This document shows positions 24,619 to 33,392 of a DNA stretch of 64,000 nt, piece by piece (the first letter of the stretch is position 1; every line of letters begins with the position of its first letter). Both the position numbers and the translations under genes were made by a program. The notes beneath the pieces are model-generated. The model worked only from the letters and a program-made list of their open reading frames with translations. It was not told the DNA's origin and searched no databases. Source of the stretch: Paractinoplanes abujensis (GTDB lineage: Bacteria; Actinomycetota; Actinomycetes; Mycobacteriales; Micromonosporaceae). The DNA lies in the NCBI RefSeq assembly GCF_014204895.1, contig NZ_JACHMF010000001.1, forward strand, positions 6,262,001 to 6,326,000. The letters run 5' to 3'.

Positions 24619-25383
24619 CTACCGGGCCGAGTGACCCATGCGGGCCGAGAGTGTGGCGGCCCCGTCCCGCACCAGCGCGGTCCACTCCTCGTGCGCCTGA
24701 GGGGTCCAGCGGATGATCGGCGCGGAGACGCTCATGGCCGCGATGACCACGCCGGCATGGTCGCGGACCCCGGCGGCGACGCAGCGCATGGCGGTGTCGG
24801 ACTCGCCGACGTCGACCGCGACGCCCTCCGCCCGTACGGCCTCGAGCTGGGTCAGCAAACGGTCCGGATCGGTGATGCTCTCCGGCGTCATGCCGGGCAG
24901 CACGCCCTTGGCCAGCACGCCGTCCAATGTGGCCCGATCAAGAGCGGACAGCAGGACCTTGCCGACCGCGGTGCAGTGGGCCGGCAACCGCCGCCCGACC
25001 GCGGACACCATCCGTACGGGATGAGTGCTGTCGACCTTGACGAGGTAGATCACGTCGGCTCCGTCGAGCACGGCCACGTGCACCGCCTCGTTGCAGGCAG
25101 CGGCCACCTCGCGCGTGACGATCTGGGCCTCGCGCACCAGGTCGAGCCGGCCGGCGAACGCCGCACCCAGCTGGAACAGCGGCATGCCGAGCCGATACTG
25201 CACCGGCTGGCCCGGCACCGGGATCAGGTAGGAGCGTTCCACCAGGGTGACGAGCAGCTCGTGCACGGTGGTGCGGGGCAGGTCGAGCCGCTCCATCACG
25301 TCGCGGGCCGACAACTGGGGGCGGTCCAGGAACAGCTCGAGCAGATCGAGCGCGCGGACGACCGCCGGTACGACGCGGGCCAT
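24619..25383 (-). CDS. IclR-family regulator
   Basis: A 254-residue regulator with an N-terminal winged helix-turn-helix (ALDLLELFLDRPQLSARDVMERLDLPRTTVHELLVTL) and a C-terminal IclR effector domain (GKVLLSALDRATLDGVL; GVAVDVGESDTAMRCVAAGVRD). ATG 25383 was chosen because the helix-turn-helix begins just after it; upstream extension is not protein-like. It is followed by the transporter genes in the same direction and is divergent from the FAH-family gene, so it probably controls both units. Confidence 0.88.
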   Translation of the reverse strand: MARVVPAVVRALDLLELFLDRPQLSARDVMERLDLPRTTVHELLVTLVERSYLIPVPGQPVQYRLGMPLFQLGAAFAGRLDLVREAQIVTREVAAACNEAVHVAVLDGADVIYLVKVDSTHPVRMVSAVGRRLPAHCTAVGKVLLSALDRATLDGVLAKGVLPGMTPESITDPDRLLTQLEAVRAEGVAVDVGESDTAMRCVAAGVRDHAGVVIAAMSVSAPIIRWTPQAHEEWTALVRDGAATLSARMGHSAR

Positions 25384-25436
25384 GCCGACGAGGGTATCCG
25401 GCCTGTTTCCGCACCTCACAAACCTAGGATGATCGA

Positions 25437-26276
25437 ATGGCGATATCCCTTCACCACCTGCGGACCGGCTCGGCGACGCGGTGGGCGGTGCACACGAGCG
25501 ACGGATGGCACGAGCTCGACGGCACCCTGGCCGACCTGCTGGCCCAGCCGCTCGACCAGGCCCGGGCCACGATCGAGGCCGCCGCCCGCGAGGCCACCGG
25601 CGAACGGCCCGGTGGACAGGCGCTACCACCGCTCGACGAGCAGGAGGTGTGGGCGGCCGGAGTCACGTATCTGCGCAGCCGGGACGGCCGCAAGGAGGAA
25701 TCCGGGCACGGCTCGCTGTACGACCACGTCTACGACAACGACCGTCCGGAGATCTTCTTCAAGGCCAGCCCGTGGCGGGTGGTCGGCGACGGCGACGCGG
25801 TGGGGATCCGCGCCGACTCCGGGTGGGACGTGCCCGAGGCCGAGGTCGGCCTGGTGCTCAATGCGGCCGGGGAGATCTTCGGATACACCCTGGGCAACGA
25901 CATGAGCAGCCGGTCCATCGAGGGCGAGAACCCGCTCTACCTGCCGCAGGCCAAGGTCTACGACCGTTCCTGCGCGCTGGGCCCGGCCATCGTGCCGGCG
26001 TGGGCGGTCGAGCCGGGCCCGATCCCGGTCGGGCTGCGGATCCTGCGGGACGGGCGGGCGGTCTTCACCGGCACGACCTCGACGGCGGCGATGGCCCGCG
26101 GCTTCGACGACCTGGCGGCGTGGCTGTTCCGGGCGCTGAGCTTCCCGGCCGGCGCGGTCCTGCTGACCGGCACCGGGGTCGTGCCGGAGCCCGGCTTCAC
26201 CACGCAGCCGGGCGACGTGATCGAGATCGCCTCGGCGGCGCTGGGGACGCTGACCAACCCGGTCGTGTCGATCTAG
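25437..26276 (+). CDS. FAH-family hydrolase, 2-keto-3-deoxy-sugar-acid dehydratase-like
   Basis: A 279-residue enzyme of the fumarylacetoacetate hydrolase superfamily. The segments WAAGVTYLRSRDGRKEES and YDHVYDNDRPEIFFKA and the metal-binding E.E.GLVLN (PEAEVGLVLN) resemble 2-keto-3-deoxy-D-arabinonate/xylonate dehydratases, which give alpha-ketoglutarate semialdehyde. The core continues with GYTLGNDMSSR and LLTGTGVVPEPGF. It is divergent from the iclR-type gene, with 53 nt between. Its last 4 nt overlap the end of the convergent helicase gene. Other FAH activities cannot be excluded. Confidence 0.8.
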   Translation: MAISLHHLRTGSATRWAVHTSDGWHELDGTLADLLAQPLDQARATIEAAAREATGERPGGQALPPLDEQEVWAAGVTYLRSRDGRKEESGHGSLYDHVYDNDRPEIFFKASPWRVVGDGDAVGIRADSGWDVPEAEVGLVLNAAGEIFGYTLGNDMSSRSIEGENPLYLPQAKVYDRSCALGPAIVPAWAVEPGPIPVGLRILRDGRAVFTGTTSTAAMARGFDDLAAWLFRALSFPAGAVLLTGTGVVPEPGFTTQPGDVIEIASAALGTLTNPVVSI

Positions 26277-28900
26277 CTGGTCAGGTCCAGGGCGGCCCGT
26301 CGGGGGTCACCGTTCCAGCGGCTCGCGAAGGCGTCCTGCAACCGCCAACCGGCCTGGGTCAGGGCGCGCCGGCGGTTCAGGTGGGCCTCGGGGCCGTCCG
26401 GGTGGGGCGCGCACAGGATGCCGGTAGGGTCCTCCGGCGGGCCGATGCAGAGGTCGATCGTCCAGCGCCCCACGGCGTACGCGGGCCGGGTCGGCACGTC
26501 CAGACGGCGCAGCTCGGTCGCCAGCTCCGCGGCCCAGCCCGGCGCCGCCGACATGTCCGGCTGGGTGGCCGTGGGCGGGGTCTCGGCGTACGCGAAGAAC
26601 TCGCCGAGCAGACCGCCGGGCCGGTCCAGCGCCGTCACCACCACGAGTTTGCGCCGGGCCCGGGTCACCATCACGGTGAACAGGTTGGGGTCGGCCACGA
26701 AGCGGCGGCGGCCGGGCGGGTCGTCCGGGCTCAGACCCAGCGACACGATCACGACCTCGGCCTCGCTGCCCTGGAAGGCGTGCACTGTGCCCACGCGCAG
26801 CCCCAGCTCCTCGATCCGTTCGACCGGGTAGGCCTCGACCAGCGCCGCCTCGAGCGCGTCGGCCCGGGGCCGGAACGGTGAGATCACGCCGATCCCGCGC
26901 GGTCCGGCCGCCGCTTCCTTCTCGACGGCGGCGAGCACCGCGGCGATCTCGTCCGACGCGTGGATCACGTCGATCGCGTCCGCGTGCTCGCTGGCCGGCG
27001 TCCGGGTCAGCACGTCGAGCCGGTCGCCGTAGAAGCGCCGCGCCGGGAAGCCGATCAGGTGCGGCACGCTGCGGTGATGCTCGGCCAGCCAGGTCGCCGG
27101 GGACGCGCCCGCCGCCAGGTCGTAAGTGCTGACCCGGCGTACGTCCAACCGCTCATCGGCCTCGTGCCGCGCGAGCACCTCGGCCACGTCGACGTCGCTC
27201 ACGAACGAGACGAACCGCAGCTGGCGGGGGTCGCCGACCACAAGCGCGCGGCGGGCCCGGGCCAGCACGGGAGCCGCGCGAACCTGGTCGACGTGGGAGG
27301 CCTCGTCCAGCACCACCAGGTCGAACAGCCCGGGCGCGGCGGGCAGCAGGTCCTCGACGTCGGCGACCGTGCCGATCCACAGCGGGAGAGCGCGTACCAC
27401 TGGCCCGGCGTCGATTGTGGACAGCAGTTCGCGGCGGCGGTTACGGCCGGCTCGCAGCGCCACTGCCAGGTCGGCGACGCCCCGGCGGGCGGCCCGGTCC
27501 CAGCGACGTCGACTGCGGGCACCGCGGCGCATGGCCTCACCCGTCGCACGGGCCAGCGCGTCCTCGGCCTCGTGCAGGGCGGCCCACCGCGGTTCGAGGT
27601 CGGTGCCGCCGGTCGCGGCGAGGTGGGCGGCGGCGCGCTGGGCGGCGGCCGCGGCCAGAGCATCCCTTACGTGTTCGGCTGATCCCATCCGCCGCAACGT
27701 CCACCAGCGGGCCAGTCCACCCCGGTCGAGCCGGGCTACGACCCGGTCCACGTCGACGCCGTCGCGAAAGGCACCGGGCACCTCGGCGGCCAGTCCCGCG
27801 AGCCGGGGTTGCCATTCCGGCAGCTCGGCCGCCCGCCTTTCGAGCTCGAGCGCCGCCGTCACCTCGGACCGGAGTTCCCGTACGGCCGCAAGCGCGCACC
27901 GGACCGCCTCGGCGTCGGCCCGCAGGTCGTCGTCGGTCGCGCCGCCGTCGAGGCCGGCGGTGAGCTCGGTGGCCAGGCTCTCCCGCCGCGCCGCGTCACC
28001 GAACAGCACCGGAACCGGCCCCGGATAGCGGCCCAGCAGCCCGGCCAGCACCTCCGCGGCATGCGAGGACTGGGTGGCCACGAGCACGGACCCGCCGCGG
28101 TGCACCACCTCGAGCGCGGCCGCGACGACGGTGTGGCTCTTGCCGTTGCCCGGCGGCCCCGAGACCACGGTGATCGGGGCCGTGCGCACCCGGCGCACCA
28201 CCTCCGCCTGCGCCTCGCTCAGCGGCAGCGGCGACACCACGTCCGCATGGTCCTCCTCGGACTCCGCACAGGTGTCGTAGAGCGCGGCCAGGGCCGTGCC
28301 CGCCAGGTCGCGGCCCGCCCAGCTGCGCAGGCCGTCGGCGAGACCGGCCCCGAAGACGTCCCGCACCACGAACAGCGCGGGCTCCGGCACCAGCACGACC
28401 CGGTCGTCGGGAGCGCGGCGCCCGGTGGCCAGCGCGTCCACCGGCAGCCCGGTCGCCTCGGCGGCCGACCACAGCCACGCCTTGCTCCCGGTCGCCTCCA
28501 GCCAGCCCGGCCCGGCCACCCCCGGCGCCGCCTCCAGCGCGGCCGCGAGCGCGCGGTCGGCGATCAGCGGCGTGATCTCGACGTCGCCTGCCGGGGCGAT
28601 GCGGTAGCCGAGCAGTCCGCGTTCCAGCTGCACGGGCTGGCTCAGCAACGGCACCCGGATCTTGCGCGGCTTGCCCTCGACCTCGGTGCGCCCGACCAGG
28701 AACCCCCAGCCGCGGCGCAGCGGCCTTTCCTCCCGGTGCAGCGCCCCGATCGCGGCGAGCCGGTTGGCCTCCCTGGTACGGCCGACCTTCTCCGCGTCGT
28801 CCAGCCAGATCAGCGGGCCACCCCGGCTGACGTCCAGCTCACGGTCGTTCCCCGCCGGAGCCAGTTCGGCCAGCACCTCGAGCACACGCGACGGCACCAT
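26273..28900 (-). CDS. Superfamily 1 helicase with nuclease-like C-terminus
   Basis: An 875-residue DNA2/NAM7-type (UvrD/Upf1-like) helicase. LSEAQ at about 228 acts as a Q-like motif. Walker A GPPGNGKS is at 248-255, Walker B VVLDEASHVDQ near 530, then GDPRQLRFVS, HAFQGSEAEVVIVSLG and MVTRARRKLVVV. The N-terminal 220 residues are a family-specific beta domain. The last 85 residues (YAVGRWTIDLCIG; HPDGPEAHLNRRRALTQAGW) look like a degenerate Vsr/PD-(D/E)xK fold lacking the E-x-K pair. Role in repair, RNA processing or defence is unknown. It follows the royal-jelly gene by 20 nt. Confidence 0.85.
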   Translation of the reverse strand: MVPSRVLEVLAELAPAGNDRELDVSRGGPLIWLDDAEKVGRTREANRLAAIGALHREERPLRRGWGFLVGRTEVEGKPRKIRVPLLSQPVQLERGLLGYRIAPAGDVEITPLIADRALAAALEAAPGVAGPGWLEATGSKAWLWSAAEATGLPVDALATGRRAPDDRVVLVPEPALFVVRDVFGAGLADGLRSWAGRDLAGTALAALYDTCAESEEDHADVVSPLPLSEAQAEVVRRVRTAPITVVSGPPGNGKSHTVVAAALEVVHRGGSVLVATQSSHAAEVLAGLLGRYPGPVPVLFGDAARRESLATELTAGLDGGATDDDLRADAEAVRCALAAVRELRSEVTAALELERRAAELPEWQPRLAGLAAEVPGAFRDGVDVDRVVARLDRGGLARWWTLRRMGSAEHVRDALAAAAAQRAAAHLAATGGTDLEPRWAALHEAEDALARATGEAMRRGARSRRRWDRAARRGVADLAVALRAGRNRRRELLSTIDAGPVVRALPLWIGTVADVEDLLPAAPGLFDLVVLDEASHVDQVRAAPVLARARRALVVGDPRQLRFVSFVSDVDVAEVLARHEADERLDVRRVSTYDLAAGASPATWLAEHHRSVPHLIGFPARRFYGDRLDVLTRTPASEHADAIDVIHASDEIAAVLAAVEKEAAAGPRGIGVISPFRPRADALEAALVEAYPVERIEELGLRVGTVHAFQGSEAEVVIVSLGLSPDDPPGRRRFVADPNLFTVMVTRARRKLVVVTALDRPGGLLGEFFAYAETPPTATQPDMSAAPGWAAELATELRRLDVPTRPAYAVGRWTIDLCIGPPEDPTGILCAPHPDGPEAHLNRRRALTQAGWRLQDAFASRWNGDPRRAALDLTS

Positions 28901-28920
28901 CGCGCCCGAGGTTACCGCCG

Positions 28921-30003
28921 TCAGCGCAGCGCGACCGGCCCGGCGTCGATCGGGATGCGGAACAACGCGTACGGGTACTCGCGGCGATCCTCGTCCTGCT
29001 GGTATTTGGCCTGGCGGTGCAGCTGGTTGGCGGTCACGTAGACGTAGCCGTCGGCCACCGCCATCGTGTCCGGCCAGAGCAGCCGCGGGTCGTGGGCCAG
29101 GGTCTCGAAGGAGCCGTCGGTGTTGCGGCGCAGCACCGCCCGGTGTTCCCAGTCGGTGAGGTAGAACCGGCCCTGGTCGTCGGTCTCGAGCCCGTCCGAG
29201 CCGCCGCCCTTGTCGCCCTCGTCGACGACGGTGGCGGCCACGTCGGCGTCGCTCATCCCCCGGTCGAACAGCGCGTCGGCGGAGACACTGTGCCAGCGCC
29301 GCGAGATCAGCGGGCAGTAGTGGACGCGCGACCCGTCGGCGGCGATCGCGATGCCGTCGGCGCCCATCGTGACCGGGCTCGGCGGGCCGTCCTTCGGCCG
29401 TTCCAGGAACGGCCGGCCCTCGACGATCGGCAGCATGTCGGCCGGGGGCAGCGCCTTGGTCGACGGGTGGTCGTGCAGCCGCCGCCAGGCCTGGCCGGTG
29501 TGCAGGTCGACCACGATCAGGCCGTTGGGCCCCTGATCGGCCGAATCGGTGATGAAGGCGGCGTTACGGCGCAGATCGAACCGCACGTCGTTGAGGTAGG
29601 TGGTCGGCAGGGCGACGTCCGGGTCGAACAGGATGGTGCGGACGACCTGGTCGGTGGTCAGGTCGACGCAGACCAGCTTGGGGCCGCCGTGCTCGGTGGG
29701 CTGGAACATCGGGCTGCCGGTGTCGAGGATCCACAGGCGGTCGGCCGGGTCGACGACCACGCTCTGCACCGAGACCAGCGCCTCGGGGTCGGCGTCGCCG
29801 TTCGGGGTGTTCCAGTCGAGATCGGGATAGGGAACCGGCTCGCCGTCGCGGATCTCCGCCACCGTGTACCGGACGTCGTCACCCCACTTGGGGAAGTTGA
29901 CGAAGATGCGGCCGTTGCGGGAGACGGCGACCCCGGTGGGCATCGGGCCGGCCTTGAAGAGGTGGACGGTTTCGAGGGTTTGATCGCTCACGCCGCGCCG
30001 CAT
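28921..30003 (-). CDS. Major royal jelly / Yellow family protein
   Basis: A 360-residue beta-propeller protein of the MRJP/Yellow family. Typical segments are PTGVAVSRNGRIFVNFPKW, YLNDVRFDLRRNAAFITDSA, MGADGIAIAADGSRVHYCPL and SDGLETDDQGRFYLTDWEH. No signal peptide is visible, so it is probably cytoplasmic, unlike insect members. Bacterial members are uncharacterised; relatives with the same propeller include gluconolactonases. It probably shares a transcript with the helicase downstream, while the glyA terminator lies just upstream. Confidence 0.82.
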   Translation of the reverse strand: MRRGVSDQTLETVHLFKAGPMPTGVAVSRNGRIFVNFPKWGDDVRYTVAEIRDGEPVPYPDLDWNTPNGDADPEALVSVQSVVVDPADRLWILDTGSPMFQPTEHGGPKLVCVDLTTDQVVRTILFDPDVALPTTYLNDVRFDLRRNAAFITDSADQGPNGLIVVDLHTGQAWRRLHDHPSTKALPPADMLPIVEGRPFLERPKDGPPSPVTMGADGIAIAADGSRVHYCPLISRRWHSVSADALFDRGMSDADVAATVVDEGDKGGGSDGLETDDQGRFYLTDWEHRAVLRRNTDGSFETLAHDPRLLWPDTMAVADGYVYVTANQLHRQAKYQQDEDRREYPYALFRIPIDAGPVALR

Positions 30004-30024
30004 ACCCGCGGAGGCGAGCCCTAA

Positions 30025-30047
30025 GGCTCCAGGACGGACCTGGAGCC
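30025..30047 (-). terminator. glyA terminator
   Basis: GGCTCCAGG / CCTGGAGCC, a 9-bp perfect stem (extended by an A-T pair) with a 5-nt loop, 12 nt past the glyA stop. Confidence 0.75.
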
Positions 30048-30059
30048 TCAGGACGTCGG

Positions 30060-31484
30060 TCAGCCCAGGTCGACGCTGGGGTAGAGCGGGAAGCCGGCCA
30101 GCAGCTCGGCCGCCTGCTTGTGGACGCGGTCGGAGACGGCCGGGTCGAGGTGGAACTTGGCCTTCGACGTGGCGTCGGGGGTGGTGCCGGCCAGAACCGT
30201 GTGGATCAGCTCGGCGATCTGATCCATCTCGGCCACGCCCAGGCCACGCGAGGTCAGGGCGGGGGTGCCGACCCGGATGCCCGAGGTGTACCAGGCGCCG
30301 TTCGGGTCGTTCGGGATCGCGTTGCGGTTGGTGACCACGCCCGAGTCGAGCAGGGCCTGCTCGGCCTGGCGACCGGTCAGGCCGAACGGGTGCACGTCGA
30401 TCAGCACCAGGTGGTTGTCGGTGCCGCCGGAGACCAGCTGCACGCCCCGCTTGGTGAGGCCCTCGGCCAGCGCCTGGCTGTTGGCGACGATCTGCTGGGC
30501 GTAGGTGGCGAACGACGGCTGCCGGGCCTCGGCGAACGCGATCGCCTTGGCCGCCATCACGTGGGCCAGCGGGCCGCCCAGCACCATCGGGCAGCCCCGG
30601 TCGACCTGCTCGGACAGCTCGGGCTGGGCGAACACGGCGCCACCGCGCGGGCCGCGCAGCGACTTGTGCGTGGTGGTGGTGACGATGTGCGCGTGCGGGA
30701 ACGGGCTGAAGTCGCCGGTGAACACCTTGCCCGCGACCAGACCGGCGAAGTGCGCCATGTCGACCATGAACGTCGCGCCCACCTCGTCGGCGATCTCACG
30801 CAGGGTCGCGAAGTTCACCTTCCGGGGGTACGCCGAGTAGCCGCCCACGATGATCAGCGGCTTGAACTCGCGGGCCGTCTCGCGCAGGGCCGCGTAGTCG
30901 ATCTGCCCGGTGGCCGGGTCGACCCCGTACGAGCGCTGGTCGAACATCTTGCCCGAGATGTTGGGCCGGAAGCCGTGAGTGAGGTGGCCGCCCGCGTCGA
31001 GCGACATGCCCAGCATGCGCTGGTTGCCGAAGGCCTGCCGCAGCTCGGCCCACTCGGCGTCGGTCAGGTTGTTGATCTGACGCTTCTCGAACTTCTGCAG
31101 GTACGGCACCTCGACCCGGTCGGCCAGGATCGCCCAGTAGGCCACGAGGTTGGCGTCGATGCCGGAGTGCGGCTGCACGTACGCGTAGGGGGCGTCGAAC
31201 AGGGCCTTCGCGTGCTCGACGGCGATCGACTCGACCGTGTCGACGTTCTGGCAGCCCGCGTAGAAGCGGCGCCCGATCGTGCCCTCGGCGTATTTGTCGG
31301 ACAGCCAGTTGCCCATCGCGAGCAGCACGGCCGGCGAGGCGTAATTCTCGCTCGCGATCAGCTTGAGCGACTCGCGCTGGTCGGTCAGCTCCTTGGCGAT
31401 GGCGTCGGCGATGCGCGGCTCGACGGACCGGACCACGTCGAGGGCGGAGCGAAATGCGGTGGATTCGGCGTTCAGCTCGGACAT
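30060..31484 (-). CDS. glyA: Serine hydroxymethyltransferase
   Basis: A 474-residue PLP enzyme that interconverts serine and glycine with tetrahydrofolate, supplying one-carbon units. N-terminal [12 protein letters not shown] and [15 protein letters not shown] are diagnostic. The PLP lysine lies in [14 protein letters not shown] (about residue 273). It is about 55 residues longer than the common 417-residue form because of insertions after the YVQPHSG region; this longer class is common in actinomycetes. Translation is probably controlled by the ZTP riboswitch upstream. Confidence 0.95.
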   Translation of the reverse strand: MSELNAESTAFRSALDVVRSVEPRIADAIAKELTDQRESLKLIASENYASPAVLLAMGNWLSDKYAEGTIGRRFYAGCQNVDTVESIAVEHAKALFDAPYAYVQPHSGIDANLVAYWAILADRVEVPYLQKFEKRQINNLTDAEWAELRQAFGNQRMLGMSLDAGGHLTHGFRPNISGKMFDQRSYGVDPATGQIDYAALRETAREFKPLIIVGGYSAYPRKVNFATLREIADEVGATFMVDMAHFAGLVAGKVFTGDFSPFPHAHIVTTTTHKSLRGPRGGAVFAQPELSEQVDRGCPMVLGGPLAHVMAAKAIAFAEARQPSFATYAQQIVANSQALAEGLTKRGVQLVSGGTDNHLVLIDVHPFGLTGRQAEQALLDSGVVTNRNAIPNDPNGAWYTSGIRVGTPALTSRGLGVAEMDQIAELIHTVLAGTTPDATSKAKFHLDPAVSDRVHKQAAELLAGFPLYPSVDLG

Positions 31485-31513
31485 GGGACCTCTCTATCAC
31501 TGTGCAGAGGCCC
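31485..31513 (-). promoter_or_regulatory. Possible SD-sequestering helix of the glyA leader
   Basis: The 3' end of the riboswitch (GGGCCTCT, 31513-31506) can pair with AGAGGTCCC (31493-31485), which contains the glyA ribosome site right before the ATG. One bulged base is needed. Ligand binding to the aptamer, which uses the same GGGC, would free the site. This is inferred from base pairing only. Confidence 0.5.
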
Positions 31514-31598
31514 AGGCGCACGGCAGGTCGTCGCCGATCTGCTCGGCGTCGGAGCCGCTCCCCGATGGTTGACCACCTTGACGCGCCAGTCACGGCCC
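31510..31598 (-). promoter_or_regulatory. ZTP (pfl) riboswitch
   Basis: The leader RNA of glyA contains, in order, GGGCCGTGACTGGCG, GGTGG.CAACCA, CGGGGAGCGG and, after a variable hairpin, TGCGCCTGGGC. These are the conserved blocks of the ZTP/ZMP (pfl) riboswitch, which senses folate shortage and activates glyA, folD or purH. The predicted -10 box lies just upstream, so the aptamer begins close to the transcript start. Confidence 0.92.
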
Positions 31599-31605
31599 GT
31601 CGGTG

Positions 31606-31611
31606 AGCATA
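31606..31611 (-). promoter_or_regulatory. Putative -10 box of glyA
   Basis: TATGCT on the minus strand, 7 nt upstream of the aptamer's first conserved base. It lies within the short gap that also holds the divergent antiporter promoter. Confidence 0.45.
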
Positions 31612-31634
31612 CCCGGCGGGCCGGACCCGGGCAC

Positions 31635-31640
31635 TAGCCT
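31635..31640 (+). promoter_or_regulatory. Putative -10 box of the antiporter gene
   Basis: TAGCCT, 7 nt before GTG 31648, the spacing seen for leaderless actinomycete mRNAs. It supports the start chosen for the antiporter. Confidence 0.45.
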
Positions 31641-31647
31641 GATCATC

Positions 31648-33198
31648 GTGAACGGCGTGCAGATCCTGCTCATCATCGGCCTGGGCATCTTCGTCTCGTC
31701 CATGGCACGACGCCGCGGGGTCGAGCCAGGGATGATCATCGTGGTGCTGGCGGCCGCCGCGTCGTTCATCCCGGGGGTGCCCCGCCTCGAGCTGGAGAGC
31801 GAGGTCATCCTCGCGATCGTCATCCCGCCGCTGCTCTACTCGGCCACCCGCGGCGCCTCGTTCGCCAACTTCGGGGCCAACATCAGATCCATCTGGGCGC
31901 TCGGCGTCCTGCTGGTCGCGGTCACCTGTGGCGCGCTCGGGTTCCTGTCGTCGTGGCTGCTGCCCACGCTCGGGCTGTCGGTCGCCTTCGTGCTGGGCGC
32001 GGTGCTGGCCCCACCCGACACGATCACCACCGTCTCGCACGGCGACGAGATCGGGCTGCCGCAACGGGCCACCACGATCCTCACCGGCGAGAGCCTGGTC
32101 AACGACGCCACCGCGCTGACCCTGTTCAGCATCGCCGTGGCCGCCGTCAACGGTGAGCACACCACCTGGTCGGGTGGGTTCCTGGAGTTTCTCCGTACGG
32201 CGTCGATCGGGCTCGGCATCGGCGCCTTGTTCGCCTACGGCGCGCTGCGCATCCGCAAACGGCTGCAGAACCCGACGCTCGAGACGTCACTGGTGCTGCT
32301 CGTGCCGTTCACGGCGTTCCTGGCCGCCGAGGAGGTGCACGCGTCGGGCATCCTGGCCGTGGTCATGGCCGCCTTCTCGATCAGCGTGAACCTGACGCTC
32401 GACCCGCAACATCAGTACCCGGGCGGCTACCGGACGCGGCTGCAGGAGGAACAGGTCTGGCGGGTGCTCGACTTCCTGCTCGAGACGTTCGTCTTCGCGT
32501 ACATCGGCCTGCAGCTGAAGTTCGTGCTGGCGGAACTGGCCGAGTCGGAGAACCCGGGACTGGCCCGCACCCTGGTGGCGGCGGCCGTCCTGCTGGTCGC
32601 GGCGATCGTGCTGCGGCTGGCCGGCGTGTTCGTCATCTTCGGGCGCTGGCGGCTCAAGGAGATCGGGACGGAGCGCCGGGCCGAGTCCGACGTCTACTTC
32701 CGGGCCCGCTACCAGCGCTGGCGCGAACGGCACGAACGCCGGGGCGGGGTGCCGCTGCCCGCGCCCACCACCAAGGAGATGGTGCTGGTGGGCTGGACGG
32801 GCATGCGTGGCATCCTCACGCTGGCCGCCGCCGCCTCGATCCCCGAGCACACCGCGTCGGGCCAGGAGTTCCCCGGTCGCGACGCCATCCAGGCCATCGC
32901 CCTGTTCGTCACGCTGGGCACACTGCTGTTGCAGGGCACGACTATCGGCTGGCTGGCCCGCAAGCTCAACATCGACGTGACCGCCGAACGGGCCGAGACC
33001 GAACGGCTGCGCGCACGCGGCCGGGAACTGGCGGCCGAGGCGGCATCACAGCCGGCCGCCGACGTCGACGCGTCCTTCGAGGCCCAGCGGCTGGCGCTGG
33101 GCAAGGCCGTACGCGACCGGGTGCTGCCCGAGGAGATCGCCCGCGAGCTGATCGAGGACGTCGACCTGCGCCAGGCCGCCCGCCACACCGGCGACTAG
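31648..33198 (+). CDS. Na+/H+ antiporter (CPA1/NhaP type)
   Basis: A 516-residue membrane protein with about 12 hydrophobic segments and a 90-residue cytoplasmic tail. CPA1 signatures include the extended region APPDTITTVSHGDEIGLPQRA and the ion-binding TGESLVNDATAL, plus VLVGWTGMRGILTLAAA in the last membrane helices. It exchanges Na+ or K+ for H+ across the membrane. GTG 31648 was chosen over GTG 31603, because the first membrane helix starts there and a TAGCCT box lies 7 nt upstream. Confidence 0.9.
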   Translation: MNGVQILLIIGLGIFVSSMARRRGVEPGMIIVVLAAAASFIPGVPRLELESEVILAIVIPPLLYSATRGASFANFGANIRSIWALGVLLVAVTCGALGFLSSWLLPTLGLSVAFVLGAVLAPPDTITTVSHGDEIGLPQRATTILTGESLVNDATALTLFSIAVAAVNGEHTTWSGGFLEFLRTASIGLGIGALFAYGALRIRKRLQNPTLETSLVLLVPFTAFLAAEEVHASGILAVVMAAFSISVNLTLDPQHQYPGGYRTRLQEEQVWRVLDFLLETFVFAYIGLQLKFVLAELAESENPGLARTLVAAAVLLVAAIVLRLAGVFVIFGRWRLKEIGTERRAESDVYFRARYQRWRERHERRGGVPLPAPTTKEMVLVGWTGMRGILTLAAAASIPEHTASGQEFPGRDAIQAIALFVTLGTLLLQGTTIGWLARKLNIDVTAERAETERLRARGRELAAEAASQPAADVDASFEAQRLALGKAVRDRVLPEEIARELIEDVDLRQAARHTGD

Positions 33199-33366
33199 GG
33201 CCACGCGCGGCTCACCTGTTGTCGCTTGCCGGTCCGTCCGGACGACCGCCCCGGCCCGACCGAGGCAAGGGGGTGAGGGCCCCGCCCAAGTGACCCCCAC
33301 CCCGGTCTCAGCGCCATCGCATCGGGTCGCCAGGCTAGCGGCGCAGCGACGCCTCGTCGTGATGCC

Positions 33367-33375
33367 TGTGGATAA
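33367..33375 (-). other. DnaA-box-like 9-mer 1
   Basis: TGTGGATAA, the reverse complement of TTATCCACA, a perfect consensus DnaA box. Unusual in such GC-rich DNA and only 8 nt from a second box. Confidence 0.5.
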
Positions 33376-33383
33376 CGCAACAC

Positions 33384-33392
33384 TGTGGACAA
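33384..33392 (-). other. DnaA-box-like 9-mer 2
   Basis: TGTGGACAA, the reverse complement of TTGTCCACA, the DnaA box favoured in actinomycete origins. Same orientation as the first box. Confidence 0.5.

Noticed and set aside
33258..33305. G/C-rich inverted repeat after the antiporter gene as a terminator
   Set aside because: Only a 6-bp stem with a long loop can be drawn; too weak to list.
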